Below are positions 22,474 to 30,385 of a DNA stretch of 64,000 nt, one piece after another. Positions within the stretch are counted from its first letter, which is position 1; each line of letters begins with the position of its first letter. This DNA comes from Patulibacter defluvii. Its GTDB lineage: Bacteria > Actinomycetota > Thermoleophilia > Solirubrobacterales > Solirubrobacteraceae. The position numbers and the translations under genes are program-made. A model generated the notes under the pieces. The model was given only the letters and a program-made list of their open reading frames with translations, made no database searches and was not told the DNA's origin. Location: NCBI RefSeq assembly GCF_034096925.1, contig NZ_JAWZSQ010000003.1, forward strand, positions 186,001 through 250,000, written 5' to 3'.

Positions 22474-23512
22474 GTCGAGGCTCGCGGTCGTCTTCGGCGG
22501 CAGTGGCGAGGAGCACCCGATCTCCGTCAAGTCCGCGCGCGAGGTCGCCAAGCACCTCGACCCCGACAAGTACGAGACGGTCTTCGTCGGGATCACCCGC
22601 GCCGGGGCCTGGCGGCTCTGCGACGGTCCCGACGGCGACTGGGAGCGGCGCAGCACCCGCGCCGCCGTCCTCTCCCCGGACCGCAGCCGCCCCGGGCTGC
22701 TGGTGCTGGACGGCGATCGCCACGAGACCGTCCCCCTCGACCTGGTGCTGCCGGTGCTGCACGGCAAGTTCGGCGAGGACGGCGCGATCCAGGGGCTGCT
22801 GGAGCTGTCGGGCATCCCCTACGCCGGCTGCGACGTGCCCAGCTCCGCGCTCTGCATCGACAAGGCCCTGGCCTACGTCGTGGCGGGGAGCGCCGGAATC
22901 GCGACGCCGCGCTTCTGGACCGTCGCGCCCGGTGAGGAGATCGACGCGGAGCGGTTGCGCTTCCCGGTCTTCGTCAAGCCGGCGCGCTCGGGCTCGTCGT
23001 TCGGCGTCACCAAGGTCTCCGCTCCCGGCGAGCTGGAGGACGCGGTCCGCGACGCGCGCCAGTACGACGCCAAGCTCGTGATCGAGGAGGCGGTCGTCGG
23101 CAACGAGGTCGGCTGCGCGATCCACGGCAACGGCGCCGACCTCTTCGCCGGCGAGGTCGACCAGATCGCGCTCTCCGGCGGCTTCTTCCGGATCCACCAG
23201 GAGCAGGCGCCCGAGCAGGGCTCCGACAACGCGACGGTCAACGTCCCGGCCGACATCTCCGCCGAGGCCCGATCGCGGGTGCAGGAGACGGCCAAGGCGA
23301 TCTACCGCGCCCTCGGCTGCCGCGGGCTCGCGCGGGTCGACATGTTCCTGACCGCGGACGGGACGGTCGTGCTCAACGAGGTCAACACCTTCCCCGGGAT
23401 GACCTCGTACAGCCGCTACCCGCGGATGATGGCCGCGGCCGGGCTCTCCTTCGCCGAGGTCCTCGACCGGATCGTGGCGTCGACGCTGGAGGGCCACGAC
23501 GGTGACCGCTGA
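22466..23512 (+). CDS. vanA: VanA-type D-alanine--(R)-lactate ligase
   Basis: A 348-aa ATP-grasp ligase making D-Ala-D-Lac, the depsipeptide that lowers vancomycin affinity. Visible are VFGGSGEEHPISVKSA, CIDKALAYVV, the ATP-binding loop KPARSGSSFGVTKV, and the omega-loop RIHQEQAPEQGSDNA. The His of RIHQE falls at residue 244, the position and residue that select lactate over D-Ala in VanA; ordinary Ddl ligases have Tyr there. The metal-binding end is VLNEVNTFPGMTSYSRYP. Translation is coupled on both sides (8-nt overlap with vanH, 11-nt with vanX). Confidence 0.95.
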   Translation: MRRSRLAVVFGGSGEEHPISVKSAREVAKHLDPDKYETVFVGITRAGAWRLCDGPDGDWERRSTRAAVLSPDRSRPGLLVLDGDRHETVPLDLVLPVLHGKFGEDGAIQGLLELSGIPYAGCDVPSSALCIDKALAYVVAGSAGIATPRFWTVAPGEEIDAERLRFPVFVKPARSGSSFGVTKVSAPGELEDAVRDARQYDAKLVIEEAVVGNEVGCAIHGNGADLFAGEVDQIALSGGFFRIHQEQAPEQGSDNATVNVPADISAEARSRVQETAKAIYRALGCRGLARVDMFLTADGTVVLNEVNTFPGMTSYSRYPRMMAAAGLSFAEVLDRIVASTLEGHDGDR

Positions 23513-24128
23513 GTTCGCCTTCGTCGACGACGTCGTCGCGGGCGTCCGCTGGGACGCCAAGTACGCCACCTGGGACAACTTCACCGGCAAGCCGGTCGAC
23601 GGCTACGAGGTCAACCGGATCGTCGGCGCGCGGGCGCTCTGCGACGCGCTCGCCGTCGCCCGCGACGAGGCCGCCGTGCGCGGGTTCGGCCTGCTGCTGT
23701 GGGACGGCTACCGGCCCCAGCGCGCCGTCGAGTGCTTCCTGCGCTGGTTCGAGCAGCCGGAGAACGGGCGCACGAAGCAGCGCCACTACCCGAACATCGA
23801 CCGCCGCGAGATGGTCGACCGCGGCTACGTCGCTCCCCGCTCGGGGCACAGCCGCGGCAGCAGCGTCGACCTGACGCTCTTCGACCTGGCGACCGGCGAG
23901 CTGGTGCCGATGGGCGGCGGCCACGACCTGATGGACCCGATCTCCCACCACGACGCGCCCGGCGTGAGCGCGGTCGAGGCCGCCAACCGCCGGCAGCTGC
24001 GGGCGCTGATGGAGGCCTCGGGCTTCCGCGCCTACGCCTGCGAGTGGTGGCACTACGCGCTGCGGACCGAGCCCTACCCCGCCACCTACTTCGACTTCCC
24101 GATCAGCCATGCGCTTCTCGGCCGCTGA
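23502..24128 (+). CDS. vanX: VanX D-alanyl-D-alanine dipeptidase
   Basis: A 208-aa zinc dipeptidase that destroys D-Ala-D-Ala so that only D-Ala-D-Lac enters the cell wall. Using the GTG at 23502 the residues fall at the canonical VanX positions: zinc ligands H116 and D123 in SGHSRGSSVDLTL, catalytic E181 and zinc ligand H184 in CEWWHY, and the Arg of WDGYRPQRA near 71-74. It is cytoplasmic, with no signal peptide. It lies between vanA and murF with overlaps at both ends. The agreement with VanX numbering argues strongly for this start and function. Confidence 0.95.
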   Translation: MTAEFAFVDDVVAGVRWDAKYATWDNFTGKPVDGYEVNRIVGARALCDALAVARDEAAVRGFGLLLWDGYRPQRAVECFLRWFEQPENGRTKQRHYPNIDRREMVDRGYVAPRSGHSRGSSVDLTLFDLATGELVPMGGGHDLMDPISHHDAPGVSAVEAANRRQLRALMEASGFRAYACEWWHYALRTEPYPATYFDFPISHALLGR

Positions 24129-25437
24129 GCTGGCGGACCACCTGGGCGCCGAGCTGGTCGGCCCCGACGTCGCCGTCGAGGGCGCCAGCATCGACACGCG
24201 GACGCTCCGGCCCGGGCAGCTCTACGCGCCGATCGTGGCGGCGCGCGACGGCCACGACTTCCTGCCGGCGGCGCTCGCGGCGGGCGCCGCGGCCTACCTG
24301 ACCGCGCGCGAGCCGGTCGGCGGGACCGCCATCCGCGTGCCCGACACCGCCGCCGCGCTGCTGCGGCTGGGGGCGCTCGGACGCGACAGGATCGCCGGCG
24401 CGATCGGCATCACCGGCTCGGTCGGCAAGACCACCACCAAGGACCTGCTGGCCGGCTGCCTGGCGTCGACCTTCCCGACCGCGGCCAGCGAGCGGTCGTT
24501 CAACAACGAGCTGGGCCTGCCGCTGACGCTGCTCGGCGCGCCCGAGGCGACCCGCTGGGTGGTGCTGGAGATGGGCGTCCGGCGCGAGGGCGACATCGAC
24601 CGGCTGTGCCAGGTGGCCCGGCCCGAGGTCGGCGTCGTGACCGCCGTCGACCTGGCCCACGTCGAGTTCCTGGGCGACCTCGACGGCGTCGCTCGGGCCA
24701 AGGGCGAGCTGGTCGCCGGGCTGCCGCCCTCGGGGCTGGCCGTCCTCAACGTCGACGACCCGCGGGTGCGGGCGATGGCCTCGCGCAGCGCCGCCCGCGT
24801 GCTGGGCTACGGCACCGGTCCCGAAGCCCAGGTCCGGGCCGACGACGTCGCGCTCGACGACGAGCTGCGCGCCCGCTTCCGGCTCTCGTCGCCGTGGGGC
24901 CGGACGGAGGTCCGGCTGGGGCTGCGCGGCGCCCACCAGGTGACCAACGCGCTGGCCGCGGCGGCGGTCGCGCTCTGGGCCGGGGTCCCGATCGAGGCGG
25001 TCGCCGCGGCGCTGGCCGAGGGGCGGGCGTCGCCGTGGCGGATGGAGGTCCACCACGTGCCCGCCGGCCCGCTGCTGGTGGTCGACTGCTTCAACGCGAT
25101 CCCGGCGTCGGCCGAGGCGGCGGTGCGCTCGCTGGCGGCGCTGCCGGGCGAGCGCAGGCTGGCGCTGCTCGGACTGATGGCCGAGCTGGGGGAGCGGAGC
25201 GCGACCGAGCACCGCCGGATCGCCGCCGTGGCCGAGCGGCTCGGGGTCCAGGTGGTCGGCTACGAGACCGACCTCTACGGCGAGGCGCACGTGACCGGCG
25301 TCGACGATGCCGTCGCGCTGCTGCGGACGCTGGGTCCGCGCGACGCGGCGCTGGTGAAGGGCAGCCGGGTGGCGCGGCTCGAGGACGTGGTCCACGCCTA
25401 CGGCCGGGCCCGGGGCGTGCCGTCGCTGGCGGGGTAG
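24109..25437 (+). CDS. murF: MurF-type UDP-MurNAc-tripeptide--dipeptide ligase, resistance-linked paralogue
   Basis: A 442-aa Mur ligase. The N-terminal UDP-substrate domain (FSAAELADHLGAELVGPDVAVEGASIDTRTLRPGQLY) precedes the ATP loop GITGSVGKTTTKD (about 102-114), ERSFNNELGLPLTLLG and the C-terminal domain with MAELGERSATEHR and VKGSRVARLEDVV. MurF adds the terminal dipeptide to the muramyl tripeptide. A copy attached to vanHAX, as in some glycopeptide producers and Streptomyces, is thought to accept the D-Ala-D-Lac depsipeptide. Its 20-nt overlap with vanX puts it in the same transcript. The essential housekeeping MurF should lie elsewhere on the chromosome. Confidence 0.92.
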   Translation: MRFSAAELADHLGAELVGPDVAVEGASIDTRTLRPGQLYAPIVAARDGHDFLPAALAAGAAAYLTAREPVGGTAIRVPDTAAALLRLGALGRDRIAGAIGITGSVGKTTTKDLLAGCLASTFPTAASERSFNNELGLPLTLLGAPEATRWVVLEMGVRREGDIDRLCQVARPEVGVVTAVDLAHVEFLGDLDGVARAKGELVAGLPPSGLAVLNVDDPRVRAMASRSAARVLGYGTGPEAQVRADDVALDDELRARFRLSSPWGRTEVRLGLRGAHQVTNALAAAAVALWAGVPIEAVAAALAEGRASPWRMEVHHVPAGPLLVVDCFNAIPASAEAAVRSLAALPGERRLALLGLMAELGERSATEHRRIAAVAERLGVQVVGYETDLYGEAHVTGVDDAVALLRTLGPRDAALVKGSRVARLEDVVHAYGRARGVPSLAG

Positions 25438-25446
25438 GCGGCGGGG

Positions 25447-25509
25447 GTATCGCCGACGTATCGCAAACCGCGTACGTGCTGGCGACACCGCTCCCCGTTG
25501 ACTGGTCGC
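25447..25509 (+). promoter_or_regulatory. Second VanR-type box and leaderless promoter
   Basis: It has the same architecture as the vanH promoter: TATCG at 25448 and 25459 (11 bp apart), ACGTA...TACGT inverted arms with the same 12-nt spacer, then 21 nt to TTGACT (25498-25503), 6 nt, ATG. Core and spacings are identical although the surrounding bases differ, which argues for one regulator controlling both operons. Confidence 0.65.
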
Positions 25510-26304
25510 ATGAGCTACAGCAACGCAGCGACGGAGCCGCTGGCGAAGACCGTGGCGGAGGAGGGCTGGGCCGTGGTCGGGACGCTCGACCGCCCGCTCT
25601 CCCGCCGGCTGCTGGGGGCGGTCGACGAGGTGGCGGCACGGTCTCCCGAGGCCGGGGCCGGGGGCCAGCTCCACCTGCTCTCGGGCCTGGCCCAGCACCC
25701 GCGGCTGGCGGCGGTCGTCGACTGGCCGCCGCTGCTGGCGCTCGCGGTCGAGCTGCTCTCGCCCAACATCTACATCAACCACTCGCACCTGGACGTCCAC
25801 CCGCCGCACCCGCCGACCGGCGCCCACCGCTGGCACCGCGACAACGGCCTGATGGGGCGCGACATGCGGCTGCTCTGGCGCGACCAGCCGCGGGTGACGC
25901 TGAAGGTCGCGATCTACCTGACCGACGTCGAGTCGGCGGACGACGGCGCGCTCGAGGTGGTCCCGCGCAGCCACCTCGACGCGGAGTCGCGGTACCCGAC
26001 CGAGGAGCAGCCCGACGGCGTGCCGATCCTCGGGCCGGCGGGCACGGTCGCCGTCTTCGACGCCCGGCTCTGGCACCGCCGGCGGGACAACCTCGGCGCC
26101 CGCACCCGGCGGGCGATGTTCTGGGGCTACAGCTACCGCTGGATGACCTCGCGCGACACGCCGTTCGCCGACGTGCCGGCGTGGGCCACGCAGCCGCCGG
26201 TCCGCCGCCAGCTGCTCGGCGACCCGACGGTCGACCCGTTCTACTGGGCGGCCGGCGAGCTGGCGCTCGATCCGCGAGCCGGTGCGTTCCAGGAGGCGGC
26301 GTGA
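25510..26304 (+). CDS. Phytanoyl-CoA dioxygenase-family Fe(II)/2-oxoglutarate oxygenase
   Basis: A 264-aa double-stranded beta-helix protein with the facial triad and oxoglutarate Arg: HRWHRDNG (H-x-D), distal His in DARLWHRRRDN, and Arg in RTRRAMFWGY. KVAIYLTDVESADDGALEVVPRSH is the typical PhyH core. Such enzymes hydroxylate or otherwise oxidise small molecules using O2 and 2-oxoglutarate. It is not part of the classical van gene set, yet it shares the vanH promoter design and is coupled to vanY (TGATG). Possible roles are modifying the antibiotic, a peptidoglycan precursor or a signal; none can be chosen from sequence. Confidence 0.82.
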   Translation: MSYSNAATEPLAKTVAEEGWAVVGTLDRPLSRRLLGAVDEVAARSPEAGAGGQLHLLSGLAQHPRLAAVVDWPPLLALAVELLSPNIYINHSHLDVHPPHPPTGAHRWHRDNGLMGRDMRLLWRDQPRVTLKVAIYLTDVESADDGALEVVPRSHLDAESRYPTEEQPDGVPILGPAGTVAVFDARLWHRRRDNLGARTRRAMFWGYSYRWMTSRDTPFADVPAWATQPPVRRQLLGDPTVDPFYWAAGELALDPRAGAFQEAA

Positions 26305-26954
26305 TGCGGGCCGACCAGCTGACGGGGATGGGCACGATCCACCGCGCCCCGATCCGGATCCGCAAGCGGCGCGTGGCCGCCCTGCTCGTCGTCCTGGGGG
26401 CGATCGTGGTGGCGATCAGCGGCCGCTCGCCGGGACCGTCGGCGTCGATGGTCGACGCGGTCGGCGGCGAGCACCGCGGCAGCGGCTGGCGCGGCGAGCT
26501 GGGCGTGGCCGCCGGGGCCGTGCCCGACGGCACGACGGTCTTCGACGGCGGCGTCCCGGGCGTCGCCAAGCTCGACCCGGCGCTGCTCGACGCGGTTCGT
26601 CGGGCCGCGTCGCAGGCGGCGAACGAGGGGATCGCGTTCGTCGTCGACAGCGGCTGGCGCTCGCGGGCGTACCAGCAGCGGCTGCTCGACGAGGCGGTCG
26701 CGAAGTACGGCTCGCAGGCCGAGGCGTCGCGCTGGGTGGCCACGCCCGGCACCTCGGCCCACGTCTCCGGTCAGGCGATCGACATCGGTCCCGCGGGCGC
26801 CGCCGCCTGGCTGGCCCGGCACGGCTCCGCCTACGGCCTCTGCCGGATCTACGGCAACGAGCCCTGGCACTACGAGCTGCGGCCCGACGCGGTCGCCTCC
26901 GGCTGCCCGCCGGTCTACGCCGACCCGACGCAGGATCCGCGGATGCGGCAGTGA
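26304..26954 (+). CDS. vanY: VanY-family D,D-carboxypeptidase (membrane anchored)
   Basis: A 216-aa protein with one N-terminal transmembrane helix (VAALLVVLGAIVVAIS, about 24-39) and an external catalytic domain of the M15B type. Signature segments are SGWRSRAYQQRLLDEAV, TSAHVSGQAIDIG with zinc ligands His and Asp, and GNEPWHYELR with catalytic Glu and zinc His. VanY removes terminal D-Ala from completed pentapeptides, complementing VanX. AGGAGG precedes the ATG, which overlaps the dioxygenase stop as TGATG. The window ends this cluster here; no VanS/VanR, VanJ or FemX-like VanK is visible. Confidence 0.88.
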   Translation: MRADQLTGMGTIHRAPIRIRKRRVAALLVVLGAIVVAISGRSPGPSASMVDAVGGEHRGSGWRGELGVAAGAVPDGTTVFDGGVPGVAKLDPALLDAVRRAASQAANEGIAFVVDSGWRSRAYQQRLLDEAVAKYGSQAEASRWVATPGTSAHVSGQAIDIGPAGAAAWLARHGSAYGLCRIYGNEPWHYELRPDAVASGCPPVYADPTQDPRMRQ

Positions 26955-26990
26955 CGGCCGTCGACCGGTGGGCCGGTTCGACGTCCGGTT

Positions 26991-27743
26991 TCAGGAGGAG
27001 GGTGCCGCCGATGCGTTCTCGGCGTCGAGCGCCGCACGCAGGCGGCGGTCGGCACGCTCCATGTGGGCGCGCATCGCGGCCCGGGCGGCGTCCGGATCGG
27101 CGCCGGCGATCGCGTCGACGATCGGCTCGTGCATGTCGAACGACGACGCCGTCTCGCCGGCGTGCTCGAGCACCCGCTTGGCCCAGACACCGAGCAGCGA
27201 GCGGAGACTGGTCACGAGGCTGATGAAGGTCTCGTTCTCCGTCGCGGCGGCGATCTCCAGGTGCAGCGCGACGTCCGCCTCGACGTAGCGATCGACGTCG
27301 TCGCCCGCCTGCCGGAGCGCGTCCAGGGCCTTGCGGAGCCGGGCGGTCGTCTCCTCCGTGGCGCGCTCGGCGGCGAGTCCCGCGACCAGCACCTCGATCT
27401 CGGCGCGCGCCTCGACCAGGTCGAAGATCCGCCGCTGCCCGAGCAACAGGCCCCATTCGATCACCTGCGGCAGCAGATCCGAGCCGGACTGCGACAGGTA
27501 GGTCCCGTCCCCCTGACGCACGTCGAGCAGGCCGAGCAGGCTGAGCGACTTGATCGCCTCGCGGACCTGTGAGCGGCCGACGCCCAGCGCCTCGGCCAGC
27601 TGCCGCTCCGGCGGGATCTTCGAGCCCGGGGAGACCTCGCCCGACAGCAGGTAGTCCAGCAGCGTCCGCGTGATCTCCGTCACCGGCGGCCGGCGGGGGG
27701 CGATGCGGAGGCTCTGGGGGAGGGCGCTTGACTCGTTGTGCAT
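26991..27743 (-). CDS. GntR/FadR-family regulator of the catabolic island
   Basis: A 250-aa protein. The N-terminal GntR winged helix (about 20-90) includes ITRTLLDYLLSGEVSPGSKIPPERQLAEALGVGRSQVREAIKSLSLLGLL, and the C-terminal FCD ligand domain (about 100-235) has the conserved Asp/His pattern (EADVALHLEIAAATEN; SFDMHEPIVDAI) that binds a metal and a carboxylate effector. It is divergent from the catabolic operon starting at 27850. The 106-nt gap holds two copies of the palindrome GGTYGACCGGTCGACC, which recurs at 37171 and 44537 before the two other catabolic operons. It most likely represses all of these and itself, released by a sugar-acid-like inducer (inference). Confidence 0.92.
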   Translation of the reverse strand: MHNESSALPQSLRIAPRRPPVTEITRTLLDYLLSGEVSPGSKIPPERQLAEALGVGRSQVREAIKSLSLLGLLDVRQGDGTYLSQSGSDLLPQVIEWGLLLGQRRIFDLVEARAEIEVLVAGLAAERATEETTARLRKALDALRQAGDDVDRYVEADVALHLEIAAATENETFISLVTSLRSLLGVWAKRVLEHAGETASSFDMHEPIVDAIAGADPDAARAAMRAHMERADRRLRAALDAENASAAPSS

Positions 27744-27758
27744 GAAGATGGCGGATCA

Positions 27759-27774
27759 GGTCGACCGGTCGACC
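27759..27774. promoter_or_regulatory. GntR operator O1 (autoregulatory)
   Basis: GGTCGACCGGTCGACC is a perfect 16-bp palindrome (and a GGTCGACC tandem), 15 nt upstream of the regulator's ATG on the minus strand. With TAGGCT just upstream as a possible -10, it would cover the transcript start. Confidence 0.7.
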
Positions 27775-27812
27775 AAGCCTAGAGCACCGTCCCGAAGGAT
27801 GGCTCCCAAATT

Positions 27813-27849
27813 GGTTGACCGGTCGACCTCAAACGGTTACGCTCGGCCC
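27813..27849 (+). promoter_or_regulatory. GntR operator O2 and leaderless promoter of the catabolic operon
   Basis: The operator GGTTGACCGGTCGACC (27813-27828) contains the -35 hexamer TTGACC (27815-27820). After 17 nt comes TACGCT (27838-27843), then 6 nt and the ATG at 27850. Bound repressor would occlude the -35 element. Confidence 0.75.
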
Positions 27850-29163
27850 ATGGCCCAGTCCTCCAACCCCTTGGCGCTGCTGGGCGGGACCCCCGCGCAC
27901 CGCCTGCCGAACCCCAAGTACCCGCGCCTCGGCGCCGACCTCCACGTCCGGATCGCGGACGCGCTCGACCGCGGGCCGATGCAGGGCCTCAGCAAGGGCC
28001 ACCCGATCATCGAGGAGCTGGAGACGCGGCTCGCCGCGTACCACGGCGTCGACCAGGTGCTCGCCTCCAGCTCGGGCCACGGGGCGCTCCAGTCCGCCCT
28101 GATCGGGCTCGAGGTCACCGGCGGCGACGAGGTGCTCACCTCGCCCTACTCCTGGGGGGCCTCGGTCTCCTGCATCCTGCACAACGGCGCGGTGCCGGTC
28201 TTCGTCGACATCGACCGCGACAACGGGCTGCTGGACCCGGCCCGGCTCGCCGACGGACTGACGCCGCGGACCCGGGCGATCCTCGTGCCCCACCTCTACG
28301 GGCAGCCGGCGGACATGACCGCGATCATGCGGTTCGCCGAGGATCACGACCTGCTGGTGATCGAGGACGGCAGCCAGGCGCACGGCGCGCGTCACCGCGG
28401 CACCCGGGTCGGCGCCTTCGGTCACGCCGGCGGGTTCTCCACCAACGGGGTCAAGCCGCTCGCCACCACCGAGGGCGGGTACATGGTCACCCGCGTTGCC
28501 GACGTCTACTGGAAGGCGACCATCAGCGGTCAGCACGCCGGCCGCGGAGAGCTGCTGGGGCGGGCCAGCGAGCCCGGCTTCCCCGACGAGCTGCGGCCTC
28601 TGGTCGACTCGCTGATCTACTCCTACCGCCCGAACGTGGTCTCGGCGCTGATGGCGCTGGACCGGCTCCCGCACCTGGAAGAGGAGAACGCCGCGCGGCG
28701 CTGGAACGCGGCGCGGCTCTTCGAGGGACTGCGCGACGTCGAGGCGCTCAGCTGGCCGACGGTCGACGAGGCCGACGAGTGCGTCTTCCACATGGTGACC
28801 CTGAACTTCGACGCCGAGCTGGCGGGCGTCGAGCGCGACGCGTTCGTCGCCGCGCTCGCCGTCGAGGGCGTGCCGGCGGTCCCGTACGTGGCCAAGGGCC
28901 TGCATCGCTCGGAGCGGCTGAGCCCGAGCTACGGCGGCCCGCGGGTGATGTGGACGGAAACGATCCGCCGGTCGGGCATCGACCCGACCGCCGTCGAGCT
29001 GCCGGGCTGCGACGCCAAGGTCGCCCGCTCGATCGAGATCCCGTGGAACTACTTCGAGCGCGACCCCGACCTGATCGACAGCCTGGTCGGCGCCTTCCGG
29101 AAGGTCCAGGCGGAGCTGCCCGCGCTGCGACGGCACGCCGATCGGCACCAGGCGACGGTCTAG
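27850..29163 (+). CDS. DegT/DnrJ/EryC1/StrS-family PLP aminotransferase
   Basis: A 437-aa fold-type I PLP enzyme of the sugar/cyclitol aminotransferase family. The opening LALLGGTPAHRLP resembles the scyllo-inosose/StrS group. Residues fit a cofactor site: SSGHGALQSALIGL (phosphate loop), VIEDGSQAHGA (Asp and stacking region) and the Schiff-base Lys at about 202 in FSTNGVKPLATTEGG. The family moves an amino group between glutamate or glutamine and a keto-sugar or keto-cyclitol. In a catabolic operon it could run in the deaminating direction on an amino sugar or aminocyclitol (inference). It is the first gene of an eight-gene operon and is translated without a leader. Confidence 0.9.
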   Translation: MAQSSNPLALLGGTPAHRLPNPKYPRLGADLHVRIADALDRGPMQGLSKGHPIIEELETRLAAYHGVDQVLASSSGHGALQSALIGLEVTGGDEVLTSPYSWGASVSCILHNGAVPVFVDIDRDNGLLDPARLADGLTPRTRAILVPHLYGQPADMTAIMRFAEDHDLLVIEDGSQAHGARHRGTRVGAFGHAGGFSTNGVKPLATTEGGYMVTRVADVYWKATISGQHAGRGELLGRASEPGFPDELRPLVDSLIYSYRPNVVSALMALDRLPHLEEENAARRWNAARLFEGLRDVEALSWPTVDEADECVFHMVTLNFDAELAGVERDAFVAALAVEGVPAVPYVAKGLHRSERLSPSYGGPRVMWTETIRRSGIDPTAVELPGCDAKVARSIEIPWNYFERDPDLIDSLVGAFRKVQAELPALRRHADRHQATV

Positions 29164-29200
29164 CGCCGGACGCTCCGTCCCGCGATCGATCTGGAGAACC

Positions 29201-30385
29201 GTGTCGACCTCGATGGCCACCGTCGCCTACGACCCGTTCGCGTACGCGATGCACGATGACCCGTACCCGACCTACGCGCTGCTGCGGGACCACTTCCCGG
29301 TCTACCGCAACGAGGAGCGCGGCTTCTGGGCGCTCTCGCGCTTCGACGACGTGCGGGCGGCCGCGCGCGACTGGCGCAGCTTCTCGAGCCATCCTGGCGT
29401 CGATCTCGACGGCACCGGGCAGGAGTACGGGCCGGGCAACTTCATCGACCTCGACCCGCCCCGCCACGACGCGCTGCGCAAGGTCCTGCGCCACGCGTTC
29501 GTCCCCAAGCAGGTCGCCGGCTACGAGCCGGCGGCACGGGCGGCGGTCGCCGAGATCGCCCGCACGCTGGAGGGGCGGAGCACCGTCGACCTGGCCGACC
29601 AGGTCGCCTGGACGCTGCCGGTGACGATGATCTGCGAGCTGCTCGGGGTGCCTCGCGACGACCGCGCCGCGCTGCGCTCGTGGCTCGACCGTTTCATGTT
29701 CCGGCACGACGGGGTCGACCGCCTGCCCGAGGACGCCGTCCACGCCCTGGGCGCGGCCGCCGGCTACTTCCGCGCCCTGATCGACGAGCGCCGGCGGACG
29801 CCCCGCGACGACGTCGCGACGACCCTGACCCGGGCCGAGGTCGATGGCGTCCCGCTGGCCGAGGACGAGATCGTCTCGATCTGCCTGCTGCTGCTCGCTG
29901 CCGGCGTCGAGACCGCGGCGGGCCTGATCGCGAGCGCGTTCCTGGTCCTCGCCGAGCATCCCGTCGCCCGCCGGCGCCTGCGGGCGACGCCCGACCTGAT
30001 CCCGGCGGCGATCGAGGAGGTCCTGCGCCTGGAGTCCCCGATCCAGGGACTCGCGCGGACCGCGACCGTCGACGTCCCCGTCCACGATCAGGTGATCCCG
30101 GCCGGCGCCCGCGTGTTCCTGCTCTTCGGCGCCGCCAACCGCGACGGCCGCCGGTTCGACGATCCCAACGCGTTCGACCTCGACCGCGAGGCGCCGAAGA
30201 GCCTGGCCTTCGGCGAGGGGATCCACTTCTGCCTCGGCGCGCCGCTGGCCCGGCTGGAGGCGCGGGTCGTGCTCGAGCAGCTGCTGCCGCCGCTGGGCGA
30301 CTACGTGGTCGACGGCCCGGTCGAGCGGCTGCACAGCCACACGACCCGGGCGGCGGTCTCGCTGCCGGTCGAGGTCGACGCGTGA
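29201..30385 (+). CDS. Cytochrome P450
   Basis: A 394-aa P450 with I-helix LLLAAGVETAAGL, K-helix ExxR in IEEVLRLESP, and haem loop LAFGEGIHFCLG with Cys at about 344. It is a soluble bacterial type needing external electron partners, none adjacent. The GTG start has GGAG 6 nt upstream. It sits 37 nt after the aminotransferase and overlaps the next gene as GTGA. A P450 in a sugar-type catabolic operon hints at oxidative demethylation or hydroxylation of a decorated substrate, as described for 6-O-methyl-galactose use in marine bacteria; this analogy is speculative. Confidence 0.92.
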   Translation: MSTSMATVAYDPFAYAMHDDPYPTYALLRDHFPVYRNEERGFWALSRFDDVRAAARDWRSFSSHPGVDLDGTGQEYGPGNFIDLDPPRHDALRKVLRHAFVPKQVAGYEPAARAAVAEIARTLEGRSTVDLADQVAWTLPVTMICELLGVPRDDRAALRSWLDRFMFRHDGVDRLPEDAVHALGAAAGYFRALIDERRRTPRDDVATTLTRAEVDGVPLAEDEIVSICLLLLAAGVETAAGLIASAFLVLAEHPVARRRLRATPDLIPAAIEEVLRLESPIQGLARTATVDVPVHDQVIPAGARVFLLFGAANRDGRRFDDPNAFDLDREAPKSLAFGEGIHFCLGAPLARLEARVVLEQLLPPLGDYVVDGPVERLHSHTTRAAVSLPVEVDA

